From contig CAVOYZ010000010.1 of the NCBI GenBank assembly GCA_963700785.1, forward strand, positions 62,001 to 126,000: a stretch of DNA of 64,000 bases, given 5' to 3'. The position numbers were made by a program, and so were the translations under genes. Positions within the stretch are counted from its first letter, which is position 1. Each line of letters starts with the position of its first letter. Source of the stretch: CAXMST01 sp963700785 (GTDB lineage: Bacteria; Actinomycetota; Thermoleophilia; Solirubrobacterales; 70-9). The notes beneath the pieces are model-generated. The model did not search any database, was not told the origin of the DNA, and worked only from the letters and a program-made list of their open reading frames with translations. Shown here piece by piece: positions 42,695 through 51,484 of this stretch.

Positions 42695-42939
42695 GCGACG
42701 CGCCCGACACAGCCCGCCCCGGCGCTCCCGGGCGCTCGTCGGAGGAGATCCGTCGGGACATCGCGACTCAGCAACAGCAGCTTGCGGGCTCGGTCGAGAT
42801 GCTCCGTGGCAAGGTCACCGAGCTGACCGACTGGCGCCGGCAGGTGAGTGAGCACCGCCAGCAGCTGATCACCGGCGCCGCGGTTGCCGGCTTCGTCGTC
42901 GGCGGCCTGCTGATGATGCGCCGGCGCCGGCGCCGCTAG
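42691..42939 (+). CDS. DUF3618 family protein
   Basis: An 82-residue protein beginning RSSEEIRRDIATQQQQLAGSVEMLRGKVTELTDWR, the DUF3618 signature, and ending with a membrane helix (ITGAAVAGFVVGGLLMM) and an Arg tail. GTG 42691 overlaps the Holin-X stop as GTGA. The three genes 42132-42939 form a tight membrane-associated set that recurs in actinobacteria. Function unknown. Confidence 0.85.
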   Translation: MSDAPDTARPGAPGRSSEEIRRDIATQQQQLAGSVEMLRGKVTELTDWRRQVSEHRQQLITGAAVAGFVVGGLLMMRRRRRR

Positions 42940-42969
42940 GGCTGCGCCGCCGCTTCGCCCGACTCGCGC

Positions 42970-43854
42970 TCAGGCGACGTGTCGGCGCGGGAGCCCGCCG
43001 ATGCCGAGCAGGCCAGGTCCGGTGTGGGCGCCGATCACGGGCCCGATCTCGGAGACGAAGACCGGGTCGGAGCCGAACACCTCGCGCGCCTCGGCGGCGA
43101 GCTTCTGGGCGTTCTCGGGATCCTGAACGTGCTGAACGACCCATCCGTCGCGTCCGGACTCCTTCATCTCCCGGGCGAACTGGACCAGGCGCTCGAAGGC
43201 GCGGCGCCGGGTGCGGACGCGCTCGACCGGGGTGACCTCCTCCTCGAGCGTCAGGATCGGCTTGATCTGCAGCGCTGAGCCGAGCCAGGCGCGGGCGGCG
43301 CCGATCCGTCCGCCCCGGCGCAGGTAGTCGAGCGTGTCGACCGCGAACCACATCCGCAGATCGGCGCGCGCCGCCGCCGCCGCCGCGAGCACGTCCTCGC
43401 CGGCCGCGCCGCCGGCCGCCGCCTTCGCCGCTGCGAGCACGGTCATGCCGAGACCGCCGCAGGCGGAGCGACTGTCGTAGACGCGGATCCGATCCTCTTC
43501 GAGGCCGTCGTCGACGAGTTGCTGGCGCGCCTGGCCGGCCGACTCGAAGGTCCCCGAGATCCCCGCCGACAGGTGGATCGAGACGATGTCGAGCCCGGCA
43601 TCGAGGCGGGGCCGGTACGCGGAGAGGAAGTCGCCGACCGACGGCTGCGAGGTGGTCGCGCCCTCGGCGCTCCGCTGCAGCTTGGTGAAGAAGCCGGCGT
43701 AGTCGTCGATCTCGGTCTCCTGCCGCTGCTCGCCGGCCAGCATCACGTAGAGGCTGACCTGCTCGATGCCGCGATCCGCGAGCAACTCGGGCGGCAGGTA
43801 GCTGGTGCTGTCAGAGACGACAGCGGTCTTCGGAGCCTCACTCACCGCGGCCAT
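42970..43854 (-). CDS. DegV family fatty-acid-binding protein
   Basis: The 294-residue protein has VVSDSTSYLPPELLADRGIEQVSLYV, TTSQPSVGDFLSAY, ISIHLSAGISGTFESA (fatty-acid-contact Ser region), VYDSRSACGGLGM, LDYLRRGGRIGAA and VIGAHTGPGLLGI, all DegV hallmarks. Family members bind a fatty acid, and in firmicutes act as FakB with the FakA kinase. No FakA is seen here, so its use in this organism is open. Confidence 0.93.
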   Translation of the reverse strand: MAAVSEAPKTAVVSDSTSYLPPELLADRGIEQVSLYVMLAGEQRQETEIDDYAGFFTKLQRSAEGATTSQPSVGDFLSAYRPRLDAGLDIVSIHLSAGISGTFESAGQARQQLVDDGLEEDRIRVYDSRSACGGLGMTVLAAAKAAAGGAAGEDVLAAAAAARADLRMWFAVDTLDYLRRGGRIGAARAWLGSALQIKPILTLEEEVTPVERVRTRRRAFERLVQFAREMKESGRDGWVVQHVQDPENAQKLAAEAREVFGSDPVFVSEIGPVIGAHTGPGLLGIGGLPRRHVA

Positions 43855-43957
43855 TGTGTCACCGCGAGCCGCATCCGGGGCTGCGCTGCGGCCCTGGCGG
43901 CACGCCGCCGGCGACCCCGCAATCGCGCCGCAAGCCGTGATCTAGCATCAGGTCAGC

Positions 43958-45016
43958 ATGAGCAGGACGCTGGTAACCGGGGGGACCGGATTCATCGGTT
44001 CCCACCTCGTCCGGGCGCTCGCCGCCCGGGGCGATCAGCTGCGGCTCCTGATCCGCTCGGCGAGTCCCGCGACCCACCTCGAGGACGTCGAGTTCGAGCG
44101 TGTCAACGGCGACATCACCGACCGCCGCGCGGTCCGTCGCGCCGTCGACGGCGTCGACCGCGTCTTTCACCTCGCCGGGATGACATCGATGCGGCGCGGC
44201 CTCGCCGAGGAGGTGGTCGCGACGAACGTGGACGGGACCAGGATCCTCTGCGAGGAGGCGCTGGCAGCGGGTGTCGGCCGGGTCGTGCACTGCTCCTCGG
44301 CCGCCGCGATCGGGCCCGCGCCACCCGGCGGCCGCGCCGACGAGACCCAGGCGTTTCCGGTCACCGCACGAGAGATCCCCTACGTGCACTCCAAGCACGA
44401 GGCGGAGGCGGAGGCGCTCCGCGTCGCCGCTCACGGACTCGACGTCGTGATCGTCAACCCGACCTTCGTGCTCGGCCCCAACGATCCGACGGGAACCTCG
44501 ATGGCGCTGGTCGAGCGGTTCCTGCTCAGGTCGATCCCCGTCTACGTCAACGGGGGGATCAACATCAGCGACGTCCGCGACGTGGCCGCGGGCCACATCC
44601 TCGCTGATCAGTCGGGGATCTCCGGCGAGCGCTACATCCTCGCCGGCAGGAACTTCACCCTGCAGCGGCTGTTCGCCGACCTGGCCCGGATCTCCGGGGT
44701 TCCGGCGCCCGCGCTGCGGCTGCCGGGGAGCGTCGCCGTCAGCGCCGCGGAGGCGGTCGAGCGATTCGACCTGCCGATTCCGGTCTCGGCCGACGAAACG
44801 CGCTCGGCGACCCTCTGGTGGACCTACACGCCGGCCAAGGCCAAGCGGGAGCTCGGCTACCGGCCCCGTCCCCACGAGGAGACGCTGACCGATGCGATCA
44901 GCTGGCAGGCCGAGCAGCTCGGAGATCGCGTCGGCGGCGACCCGGGTGTCGCCGAGCACGTCCTTCAGGCCGCCGGCGCCGCTGCACGGCTCGTCGGCCG
45001 GCTGGTACCGCGGTGA
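43958..45016 (+). CDS. NAD-dependent epimerase/dehydratase family protein
   Basis: The 352-residue extended SDR starts TLVTGGTGFIGSHLVRALAARG (NAD loop), with VFHLAGMTSMRRG, VHCSSAAAIG, Y-V-H-S-K (catalytic YxxxK) and VIVNPTFVLGPNDPTGT. The pattern resembles HpnA/dihydroflavonol-reductase-like proteins, many linked with hopanoid or lipid genes. No squalene or hopanoid genes are visible, so the substrate is open. The stop overlaps the GTG of the next gene. Confidence 0.9.
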   Translation: MSRTLVTGGTGFIGSHLVRALAARGDQLRLLIRSASPATHLEDVEFERVNGDITDRRAVRRAVDGVDRVFHLAGMTSMRRGLAEEVVATNVDGTRILCEEALAAGVGRVVHCSSAAAIGPAPPGGRADETQAFPVTAREIPYVHSKHEAEAEALRVAAHGLDVVIVNPTFVLGPNDPTGTSMALVERFLLRSIPVYVNGGINISDVRDVAAGHILADQSGISGERYILAGRNFTLQRLFADLARISGVPAPALRLPGSVAVSAAEAVERFDLPIPVSADETRSATLWWTYTPAKAKRELGYRPRPHEETLTDAISWQAEQLGDRVGGDPGVAEHVLQAAGAAARLVGRLVPR

Positions 45017-45342
45017 GTGGCGCCGGCGCCGGCGCCACCGAGCGCGAGCTGGTCCTCTACCGCTGCCCGACCCCGACCGACGTGCTCTGTCCCTGCGGCG
45101 CGGTCGCCCGGCAGCTGCGCGGGCTCGGCATTCCGTATCGGGTCGAGCGGGTGCCCTACCGGCGCTCCGGGCGACCCGAGATCACCGAGCTGACGGGGCA
45201 GAGCCGGGTGCCGTTGCTGATCGACGGCGAGGAGATCGTCTACGACTCGAAGCGCATTCGCGAGTACCTCGAGTGGCGATACCCCGACGGAGCGGCCGCT
45301 GCCGGCTCGGGCGAGGACGGGCGCGAGGCGGCGTCGGGTTGA
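45013..45342 (+). CDS. Glutaredoxin/GST N-terminal-like domain protein
   Basis: A 109-residue protein with VLYRCPTPTDVLCPCGAVARQLRGLGIPYRVERVPY, then SRVPLLIDGEEIVYDSKRIREYLEWRYP, the V-P-x-L-x-D-G and D-S-x-x-I blocks of the GST N-terminal thioredoxin fold. It lacks the C-terminal helical GST domain. The C-P-C at the N-terminal helix may be redox active. GTG 45013 overlaps the epimerase stop. It precedes the IscA-like gene. Confidence 0.83.
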   Translation: MSGAGAGATERELVLYRCPTPTDVLCPCGAVARQLRGLGIPYRVERVPYRRSGRPEITELTGQSRVPLLIDGEEIVYDSKRIREYLEWRYPDGAAAAGSGEDGREAASG

Positions 45343-45350
45343 CCGCCCTA

Positions 45351-45356
45351 TACAAT
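45351..45356 (+). promoter_or_regulatory. -10-like element before the IscA/ErpA-like gene
   Basis: TACAAT (within CTATACAATG) lies ten bases before the ATG at 45366. Transcription from it would start at about 45363, almost at the start codon, so the message would be nearly leaderless. No Shine-Dalgarno is present. A clear -35 was not found. Confidence 0.4.
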
Positions 45357-45365
45357 GTGAAGCAC

Positions 45366-45734
45366 ATGGACACACCCGACACAGCGATCAAGATCACCGA
45401 CACCGCCGCCGAGCGGCTTCGCGACCTGCTGGCGGGTCAGCAGGAGGCGGGACAGGCGTTGCGCGTCGCGGTAAAGGGCGGTGGCTGCTCAGGCTTTCAG
45501 TACTCGCTCGCGCTCGACAAGCCGAAGGACGATGATCACGTCTTCGAGCACAACGAGGTGGCGGTGATCGTCGACAAGGTCTCGATGCCGTTCGTGTTCG
45601 GCTCGGAGGTCGACTACGTCGAGGGCCTGCAGGGGGCCGGTTTCGCGGTCAACAACCCGAACGTAGTTGCCGCATGCGGCTGCGGCTCGTCCTTCCAGGT
45701 CCGCGACGACGCTCCGGCCGGCGCCACGGCCTAG
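45366..45734 (+). CDS. Iron-sulfur cluster assembly/carrier protein (IscA/ErpA/HesB)
   Basis: The 122-residue protein has IKITDTAAERLRDLL, VAVKGGGCSGFQYSLALD (first Cys), a YVEGLQGAGFAVNNPN loop and ACGCGSSF (C-G-C pair), which together form the A-type carrier cluster site. It carries Fe-S clusters to apoenzymes. Likely clients in the window include BioB (inference). It lies tail to tail with the CGFS glutaredoxin and near BolA, both partners in Fe-S trafficking. Confidence 0.95.
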   Translation: MDTPDTAIKITDTAAERLRDLLAGQQEAGQALRVAVKGGGCSGFQYSLALDKPKDDDHVFEHNEVAVIVDKVSMPFVFGSEVDYVEGLQGAGFAVNNPNVVAACGCGSSFQVRDDAPAGATA

Positions 45735-45755
45735 GGCCGTTCGCCTCGACCCCGC

Positions 45756-46175
45756 TCAGGTCTCGATCTGCATCGGCGGGCTCTGGTACGGCTCATCGGC
45801 ATCGGTCGCCGGCTGCTGGGCGGTCTCCGCAGCGGCGCCCCCGGGCCCGGGTTGGCTGACGCCGACCAGATCCGCCAGCTCCCCTGACTCCAGCATCTCC
45901 TCGGCGAGCTCGCAGCCGCCGACCAGCTCACCGTTGACGTAGAGCTGGGGGAAGGTCTCCCAGTCGGAGATCTCGGCCGTCACCTCGCGCAGCGGCGCGA
46001 GCACCGGCAGCACGTCGATCGCCCCATACTCGACGCCGATCTGCTCGAGCACGCCGACGGTCCGCATCGAGAAGCCGCAGCGTGGCGCCTCCGGCGTGCC
46101 CTTCATCAGCAGCAGCACCCGGTTGCCGCTGATCGCCTGCTGGAGCTGCTCGCGAAGCTCGGGGTTGGCTGCCAT
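45756..46175 (-). CDS. grxD: Monothiol glutaredoxin (CGFS type)
   Basis: The 139-residue protein has VLLLMKGTPEAPRCGFSMRTVGVLE with the CGFS active site, then WETFPQLYVNGELVGGCELAEEM (cis-Pro and glutathione-binding G-G-C/D). Such glutaredoxins hold and transfer [2Fe-2S] clusters with BolA. A C-terminal 35-residue Gln/Pro/Ala-rich tail is longer than usual. ATG 46175 is used. The bolA gene lies 77 bases upstream on the same strand. CGFS glutaredoxin in an actinobacterium is less usual and worth noting. Confidence 0.93.
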   Translation of the reverse strand: MAANPELREQLQQAISGNRVLLLMKGTPEAPRCGFSMRTVGVLEQIGVEYGAIDVLPVLAPLREVTAEISDWETFPQLYVNGELVGGCELAEEMLESGELADLVGVSQPGPGGAAAETAQQPATDADEPYQSPPMQIET

Positions 46176-46252
46176 CGCTCTGCTTGCCTCCTGGGTCGCT
46201 TGCTCGTTCCCATCCAGGGTAGCCGCCCGAGCGGCTCGGCAGCACTCGCCGT

Positions 46253-46483
46253 TCAGTCGGGTGGGCTGGTGCTGACCGAGAGAGCGTGGATCGTCCCGTC
46301 CTCGAAGCGCGGCTTGACCGCGGCCTTGACCATCCGGTGCTGGTCGATCCGGGTCCTGCCGGAGAACTGCTCCGCCGTGACGATCGCCCGCAGGTGGTCG
46401 CCGCCGCCCTCGTCCACCACCTCGACCTCGGCCCCTGGGAGGGCGGTCTCGATCATCCGCTTGAGCTCCGCAAGATCGGCCAT
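46253..46483 (-). CDS. BolA family protein
   Basis: The 76-residue protein matches BolA/IbaG: MADLAELKRMIETALPGAEVEVVDEGGGDHLRAIVTAEQFSGRTRIDQHRMVKAAV. The conserved H in GDHL and the H in DQHRMV are cluster-ligand positions with CGFS glutaredoxins. It precedes that glutaredoxin gene, so the pair probably forms a BolA-Grx heterodimer for Fe-S handling. Confidence 0.94.
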   Translation of the reverse strand: MADLAELKRMIETALPGAEVEVVDEGGGDHLRAIVTAEQFSGRTRIDQHRMVKAAVKPRFEDGTIHALSVSTSPPD

Positions 46484-46538
46484 CCACCAGGATCCTAGAT
46501 AACGGCCACTGCCCGGCGCGCTGCGCGGCGGTCGGCGC

Positions 46539-49421
46539 TCAGGCTCGGGTGGTCTCGAGATGGGCCGGCTCGCCGAGGTAGTAGCCCTGGGCGTAGTTGA
46601 CGCCGAGCCGGCTCAACTCCTCCGCGGTCTCGGCCGACTCGACCCCCTCGGCGATCGTCAGCAGGTCGAGCTCGCGCGCGATCGTCACCAGCGAGCGGAC
46701 GATGCCGAGGTCGGTCCGGGACTCGAGCATTCGCTGGACGAACGTCATGTCGATCTTCAGCTGGCTGAAGTTGAGGTTCTGCAGGTAGGTCAGGGTGCCG
46801 AATCCCGTCCCGACGTCGTCGAGTGAGAGGCCGCAGCCGAGCGCCTCGACCCGGGCAGCGAAGCCCTCGAGCAACTCGATCGCCGGGGTCGCGACGGTCT
46901 CGGTGATCTCGAACGTGAGCCGGGCCGGATCGGCACCGGTGGCCTTCAGTCGCTCTCCGACCATCTCGGTCAGCTCGTCGTCGGCGATCGACGCGGCCGA
47001 GAGGTTGACGCTGACGCGCATCCCGGCCGCCGCGGCGTCGACGGCATGCGCCAGCACCCAGTGGTCGATCTCGGTGATCAGCCCGAAGCGCTCCGCCGTC
47101 GGGATGAACTGACCGGCGGAGATCGCGCGGCCGCGCCGGTCGATCAGCCGGACGAGCAGTTCGCTTGCGTGCTGTTCGCCGGTGCGCAGGTCGAAGATCG
47201 GCTGTGCGAACAGCGCCAGCCGGCGTTCCTCGATCGCGGTTCGCACCTCGGTCAGCCAGCCCGGATGTCCGGTGTGCTCGGCCTCGGAGAAGGCGACGCG
47301 ATCGCGGCCCTGCTCCTTTGCCTCGTACAGCGCCAGGTCCGCGTGGATCAGGAGGTCCGCCGCCGCCATCCGCTCGGACTCGTCGATCATGATCGCGCCG
47401 GCGCTGGCGGTCACCGATGGACCACCACGCCGGCTGACCCGGACGAGATCGATCAGCTCGCCGAGCCGGCGTCGGGCCGCGGCCCCCTCGATCCGCGGGA
47501 TGAAGAGCCCGAACTCGTCGCCGCTGAGGCGACCGAGCACGTCGCCGTCCCGCAGTGAGAGCCTGACCGCGGCGGCGACCTCCCTCAGCAGCGAGTCACC
47601 GGCCGCGTGGCCGTGCGAGTCGTTGATCAGCTTCAGGTGGTCGAGGTCGATGATCGCGAGCGCGGCGGTATCCCCCGCCCGCATCGTGGTCAGCTCCGCG
47701 TCGACGGCGGTCTCGAAGCCGCGCCGGTTGAAGAGGTCGGTGAGATGGTCGTGGTCGGCGAGGTGGCGGAGCTTGATCTCGGCGGCCTTCTGCGCGGTGA
47801 CGTCCGACATCAGGCCCTCGGCCAGCACCTCTCCCTCAGGCCCGCGGGCGCCGACCGATGCCCGGTCGCGGATCCAGAGCGTGCGCCCGTTCCCGGCGGT
47901 CATCCGGTACTCGACGTCGAGCGGTTCCAGCTCGGCGGCGGCACGCTCTTCCGCCGCGATCACCCGGTCGACGTCGCCGGGGTGGATCCGCCTCTCCCAC
48001 CAGCCCGGATCGGCGACGCACTCCTCGGGCGAGAGCCCGATGATCTCCTCGACCTGCGGCGATATGTACTCCCAGCTGCCCTCGGCGCCGAGCCCGGCGC
48101 GGTAGGTGATCGCCGGCAGGCTCTCGACCAGCGTTCGCAGCCGGCTCTCGGCGCTCTTCAGGGAGTCGGTTACGCGACCGCGCTCGATCGCCGAGGCGAG
48201 AATCTGGGCGATCGAGGCGAAGAAGGTCGTGTCGGCACTGGCGAACCTGCGGCCGACCTCAGCAGCTCCGGTCACGGCGCCGAGCACGCCGTCGGCGCCG
48301 AGCAGCACTGCCGCGATAACCGCCGGGGTGTTCTCCTGGAAGTCCTGTGGGGCCAGCCAGGGGCTCGGAAGCAGGCGGTCGCCGACCAGCACGCCTCCGT
48401 CGCGGTCGTTCAGGGCCTCGGCGAGGCGGGAGCCGGGAGCCGGGGAAACGTGGGCCCCGACCGCGATCGCGCCACCGGTCGAGCGCCGCAGAACCAGCTC
48501 GCCCGGGTCGCTGTCGTAGTCCCAGATCTCGCAGCTCGTGAGGTTGACCTCGTCCGAAGCGGTGGCGAGAGCGCGGATGATCAGTCGCTCGACGCCGGGT
48601 TCGGCGAGCGCCGTCTGGCCGAGATCGAGCAACCGCGTCCGCCGTCGCGCGTCGGCCGCCAGCTCGCGCTCGCGCTTGCCGTGCTCACGGTTGTCGCGCA
48701 GGTGGGCTGCGAAGTGGCCCGTCTCGGCGGCCCACGCCAGCGTCAGCTCGGCCGGCACCTCGTTGCCCTCGCTGTTCAGCACCATCACCTCGATCGCCCG
48801 CTGCGAGGACCCCGCCCAGCCGGCGCCACGCGCCTCGATCACGCCCCGCATCGCCGCCCGCAGGCGCTCCGGGAACAACAGCTCGACGAAGTCGGCCCCC
48901 AGCAGCCGCTCCCGTGGCCGGCTCAGCAGCCGCTCAGCCGCCCCGTTGCAGTCGGCGATTCTGGCGCTCGCATCGAAGACGAGGATCGCCTCGGGGGCCG
49001 CGCTGAGGATCGCCTCGAGCGTCGCCGCCCCGAGCGCATCCGACCCGCCCTGTCGCTCTGGGGTGGGGCCGGATGCCGCTGCCTCGGCCACCTCACGAGC
49101 GGCCCTTTCGAAGCGCGCCCTGGCGAGCTCGTCGTGGCGCTGATCAGCGCCCGCGGCATCGGATCGATCAAAGATGTCGGCCAGTTCTCGGCCCTCCTGG
49201 CCTGGCGGACTGCGGGTATTGGCACCCGTCCCATCGGCAGCGCTCGGGTCGATGTTTAGCGCCGGGCAGCTTGGTTCCCTGCGGCTGAGGGAGCCGCTTG
49301 CGGGCCGGGCACTAGCCGCGCTCCGGTTCCTCCGATCCGGCGGGTTCCCGCTCCCGAGCGGTAGCGACCATCTCCTCGACCGAGGTGAGCTTGACCCGCG
49401 GCCGGCCGAGCGGCTCGCCAC
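46539..49421 (-). CDS. PAS-GAF-PAS-GGDEF-EAL signalling protein
   Basis: About 960 residues. After a disordered N-terminus come a PAS domain (ILSAAPEAILVFDASARIADCNGAAERLL), a GAF domain (about 255-415), a second PAS (YISPQVEEIIGLSPEECVADP), GGDEF (DHLTDLFNRRGFE, RLSGDEFGLF) and EAL (SELLVRL, VNLSAASI, FEITETVA, LDDVGTGFG, LKIDMTFV, AEGVESAE, QGYYLGEP). The S-G-D-E-F and the E-L-L variant may both be active, so it could make or break c-di-GMP in response to a cytoplasmic signal. No membrane span is seen. GTG 49421 overlaps the fprA end by 110 bases. The true start may be internal but no good candidate is clear. Confidence 0.88.
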   Translation of the reverse strand: MASRSAGRGSSSPRSRRWSLPLGSGNPPDRRNRSAASARPASGSLSRREPSCPALNIDPSAADGTGANTRSPPGQEGRELADIFDRSDAAGADQRHDELARARFERAAREVAEAAASGPTPERQGGSDALGAATLEAILSAAPEAILVFDASARIADCNGAAERLLSRPRERLLGADFVELLFPERLRAAMRGVIEARGAGWAGSSQRAIEVMVLNSEGNEVPAELTLAWAAETGHFAAHLRDNREHGKRERELAADARRRTRLLDLGQTALAEPGVERLIIRALATASDEVNLTSCEIWDYDSDPGELVLRRSTGGAIAVGAHVSPAPGSRLAEALNDRDGGVLVGDRLLPSPWLAPQDFQENTPAVIAAVLLGADGVLGAVTGAAEVGRRFASADTTFFASIAQILASAIERGRVTDSLKSAESRLRTLVESLPAITYRAGLGAEGSWEYISPQVEEIIGLSPEECVADPGWWERRIHPGDVDRVIAAEERAAAELEPLDVEYRMTAGNGRTLWIRDRASVGARGPEGEVLAEGLMSDVTAQKAAEIKLRHLADHDHLTDLFNRRGFETAVDAELTTMRAGDTAALAIIDLDHLKLINDSHGHAAGDSLLREVAAAVRLSLRDGDVLGRLSGDEFGLFIPRIEGAAARRRLGELIDLVRVSRRGGPSVTASAGAIMIDESERMAAADLLIHADLALYEAKEQGRDRVAFSEAEHTGHPGWLTEVRTAIEERRLALFAQPIFDLRTGEQHASELLVRLIDRRGRAISAGQFIPTAERFGLITEIDHWVLAHAVDAAAAGMRVSVNLSAASIADDELTEMVGERLKATGADPARLTFEITETVATPAIELLEGFAARVEALGCGLSLDDVGTGFGTLTYLQNLNFSQLKIDMTFVQRMLESRTDLGIVRSLVTIARELDLLTIAEGVESAETAEELSRLGVNYAQGYYLGEPAHLETTRA

Positions 49422-50739
49422 GGCCCGTCTCCAGCGCGTCGATCGCCCGCCACCCGTCGTACTCGACGTACTCGATGCCGCGCCCGGCGAGCAGCCGGGG
49501 CAATGCGTCGTGGTCGCCGTTGCGGCGCGGCAACAGGCCGGCGGCGGCGTCCTCGAAGACGGCCTCGATCGTCTCCGCGGCGTCCTTCTTGTTGGTACCG
49601 ATCACTCCGCTCGGCCCGCGCTTGATCCAACCGACCGCGTAGTGGCCGCGCAGCGGCTGCTGCCCGTCGGCGAGGACGCGGCCCCCGGCGTTCGGGATCA
49701 CCCCGCGACGGGCGTCGTATGGCAGGCCGTCGACGGCGGTTCCGAGATAGCCGATCGAGCGCAGCACGAGCCCGCATTCGACCCTCTCGGTCGCTCCGGT
49801 CTCCCGCGCCCGAACCGCTCCCTCCTGATCGAGGTAGAGTTGATTGAGGGCCAGCTCGATGCCCTCGACCCGCTGATCGCCGCTGATTGCCACCGGGCTG
49901 CGCAGGAAGCGCAGCTCGACGCGCTTCGGCTTGCCGCTCGGCTCGCGGGCGGCGAGCTCGGCGAAGGTCTCGATGTTCTTGCGGTTGGTCGCGTCGGCCG
50001 CCTCCGAATCGAGGAATGCCCGGCTGGCGTCGTCGAGCTCGAGTTGGGCGGGGTCGATCAGGATCTCGGCCTCGGTCAGCTCTCCCAGCTCCCGGACCTC
50101 GGGGTTGGTGAAGGCCGCCTGCGCCGGGCCGCGCCGACCGAGCACGAGTACCTCCCGCACCGAGGAGGAGGCGATCGCGTCGATCGCATGATCGGCCGTG
50201 TCGGTGCGATCGAGCTCCTCTCGCGAGAGGACCAGCATCCTCGCGACGTCGGCCGCCACGTTGCCGTTGCCGATCACGACGACCCGCTCGCAGTCGAGGT
50301 TGAAGCTGCGGTCGGCGAAGTCCGGGTGGCCGTTGTACCAGGCGACGAACTCGGTCGCCGCGTGCGAGCCGGGCAGATCCTCACCCGGGATGCCCAGCTT
50401 GCGGTCGGCGCTCGCGCCGTAGGCCCAGATCGTCGCGTCATAGATCGAGCCGAGCTCCTGCGCTGAGACGGCGTCGCCGACGGTCACGTTGCCGAAGAAG
50501 CGGAAGGCCTCGTGGCCGGCCGTCTTCTCGTAGCGCCGGATCACGTTCTTGATCTTCGGATGATCGGGAGCGACCCCCGCTCGGACCAGCCCGAAGGGGG
50601 TCGGCAGGCGGTCGATCATGTCGACCTCGAAGTCGATCTCGGGGTGCGCGAACAGCGCCTCCGCCGCGTAGAAGCCGGCCGGCCCCGAGCCGATGATCGC
50701 GACCCGGAGCGGATCGTTGCTGGTGGCTGGATCACGCAT
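49312..50739 (-). CDS. fprA: Ferredoxin--NADP+ reductase, FprA/adrenodoxin-reductase type
   Basis: The 475-residue flavoprotein has AIIGSGPAGFYAAEALF (FAD), TPFGLVRAGVAPDHPKIKNV, GASADRKLGIPGEDLPG, VVIGNGNVAADVARML (NADPH), VLGRRGPAQAAFTNPEVREL, LRSIGYLG, and HYAVGWIKRGPSGVIGTNKKDA, all diagnostic of FprA. It transfers electrons between NADPH and ferredoxin. The P450 at 32335 and BioB are possible clients (inference). It lies upstream of the GGDEF-EAL gene and downstream of hemQ on the same strand. Confidence 0.95.
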   Translation of the reverse strand: MRDPATSNDPLRVAIIGSGPAGFYAAEALFAHPEIDFEVDMIDRLPTPFGLVRAGVAPDHPKIKNVIRRYEKTAGHEAFRFFGNVTVGDAVSAQELGSIYDATIWAYGASADRKLGIPGEDLPGSHAATEFVAWYNGHPDFADRSFNLDCERVVVIGNGNVAADVARMLVLSREELDRTDTADHAIDAIASSSVREVLVLGRRGPAQAAFTNPEVRELGELTEAEILIDPAQLELDDASRAFLDSEAADATNRKNIETFAELAAREPSGKPKRVELRFLRSPVAISGDQRVEGIELALNQLYLDQEGAVRARETGATERVECGLVLRSIGYLGTAVDGLPYDARRGVIPNAGGRVLADGQQPLRGHYAVGWIKRGPSGVIGTNKKDAAETIEAVFEDAAAGLLPRRNGDHDALPRLLAGRGIEYVEYDGWRAIDALETGRGEPLGRPRVKLTSVEEMVATAREREPAGSEEPERG

Positions 50740-50775
50740 CTGGACCTCGGAACCTGATCGCCCTCGCGGGGCCGC

Positions 50776-51477
50776 CTAGACGGCTGCCGGCTCGCTGCGG
50801 GCCGTGGCGGCTCCGTCGAGCGCGTCGAGCGCCTGCGGGACGGAGACCGCGATGCAGGTGAAGATCGGGATGTCGCGGAGGGTCCACGCGCTCGACTCCG
50901 TGCCGCGCAGCTCCTGCACCAGGTCGAGGAAGTCGCCGGGCTCGTCGCACTCGAACGAGACGACGAACTCCTGATCGTCGATCCCGAACGAGTAGGCGGT
51001 GTTGATCGTGATCTGCGGGTAGCGGCGACCGGTCTCGATGTGGTCGCGCATGATTCGCATCCGCTCCTCGGGGTCGAGGCGGAACCAGTCCCGCTTCTTC
51101 TCCATCGGGTAGATGAACGCGTATCGCCGCTTGCTGACGAGCAGCTCCGGCCGCGTCTCCGAGTCCGAATAGGGGGACGGCTTGGTCATCGCGAGGTACG
51201 AGTGGGGGGTCGAGGCCCATTTCGCCAGCCCGCTCTGGGCGAGCACGACGTGGAAGGTGTGGATGTCCGCGAGGACCGGGCTCTGACTGACGAGCAACAG
51301 GTCGACGTCTCCCCGGGTGCCTACAGTCGAGTATGCGCGCAGCGGTCGGTCGGTGGCGTAGTCCTCGCAAGCCGCCAGGAACTCGCGTTTATCCTGGGCC
51401 CGCTGTTCGGTGTCGCGGCGCTGCCAGGCGGGGTCGATCTTGAGGAAGGTGAACTTGACGAAGGTCCGCTCGGCCAT
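50776..51477 (-). CDS. hemQ: Coproheme decarboxylase HemQ (chlorite-dismutase family)
   Basis: The 233-residue protein has the chlorite-dismutase fold with GDVDLLLVSQSPVLADIHTFHVVLAQSG, the catalytic-loop region YAFIYPMEKKRDWFRLDPEERMRIMRDHIETGRRYPQI and AYSFGIDDQEFVVSFE. The His in MRDHIETGRRY is the proximal heme ligand of the family. In actinobacteria it decarboxylates coproheme to heme b, the last step of the coproporphyrin-dependent pathway. Other heme genes are not nearby. Its ATG is only seven bases from the divergent start at 51485. Confidence 0.93.
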   Translation of the reverse strand: MAERTFVKFTFLKIDPAWQRRDTEQRAQDKREFLAACEDYATDRPLRAYSTVGTRGDVDLLLVSQSPVLADIHTFHVVLAQSGLAKWASTPHSYLAMTKPSPYSDSETRPELLVSKRRYAFIYPMEKKRDWFRLDPEERMRIMRDHIETGRRYPQITINTAYSFGIDDQEFVVSFECDEPGDFLDLVQELRGTESSAWTLRDIPIFTCIAVSVPQALDALDGAATARSEPAAV

Positions 51478-51484
51478 TGCCACG

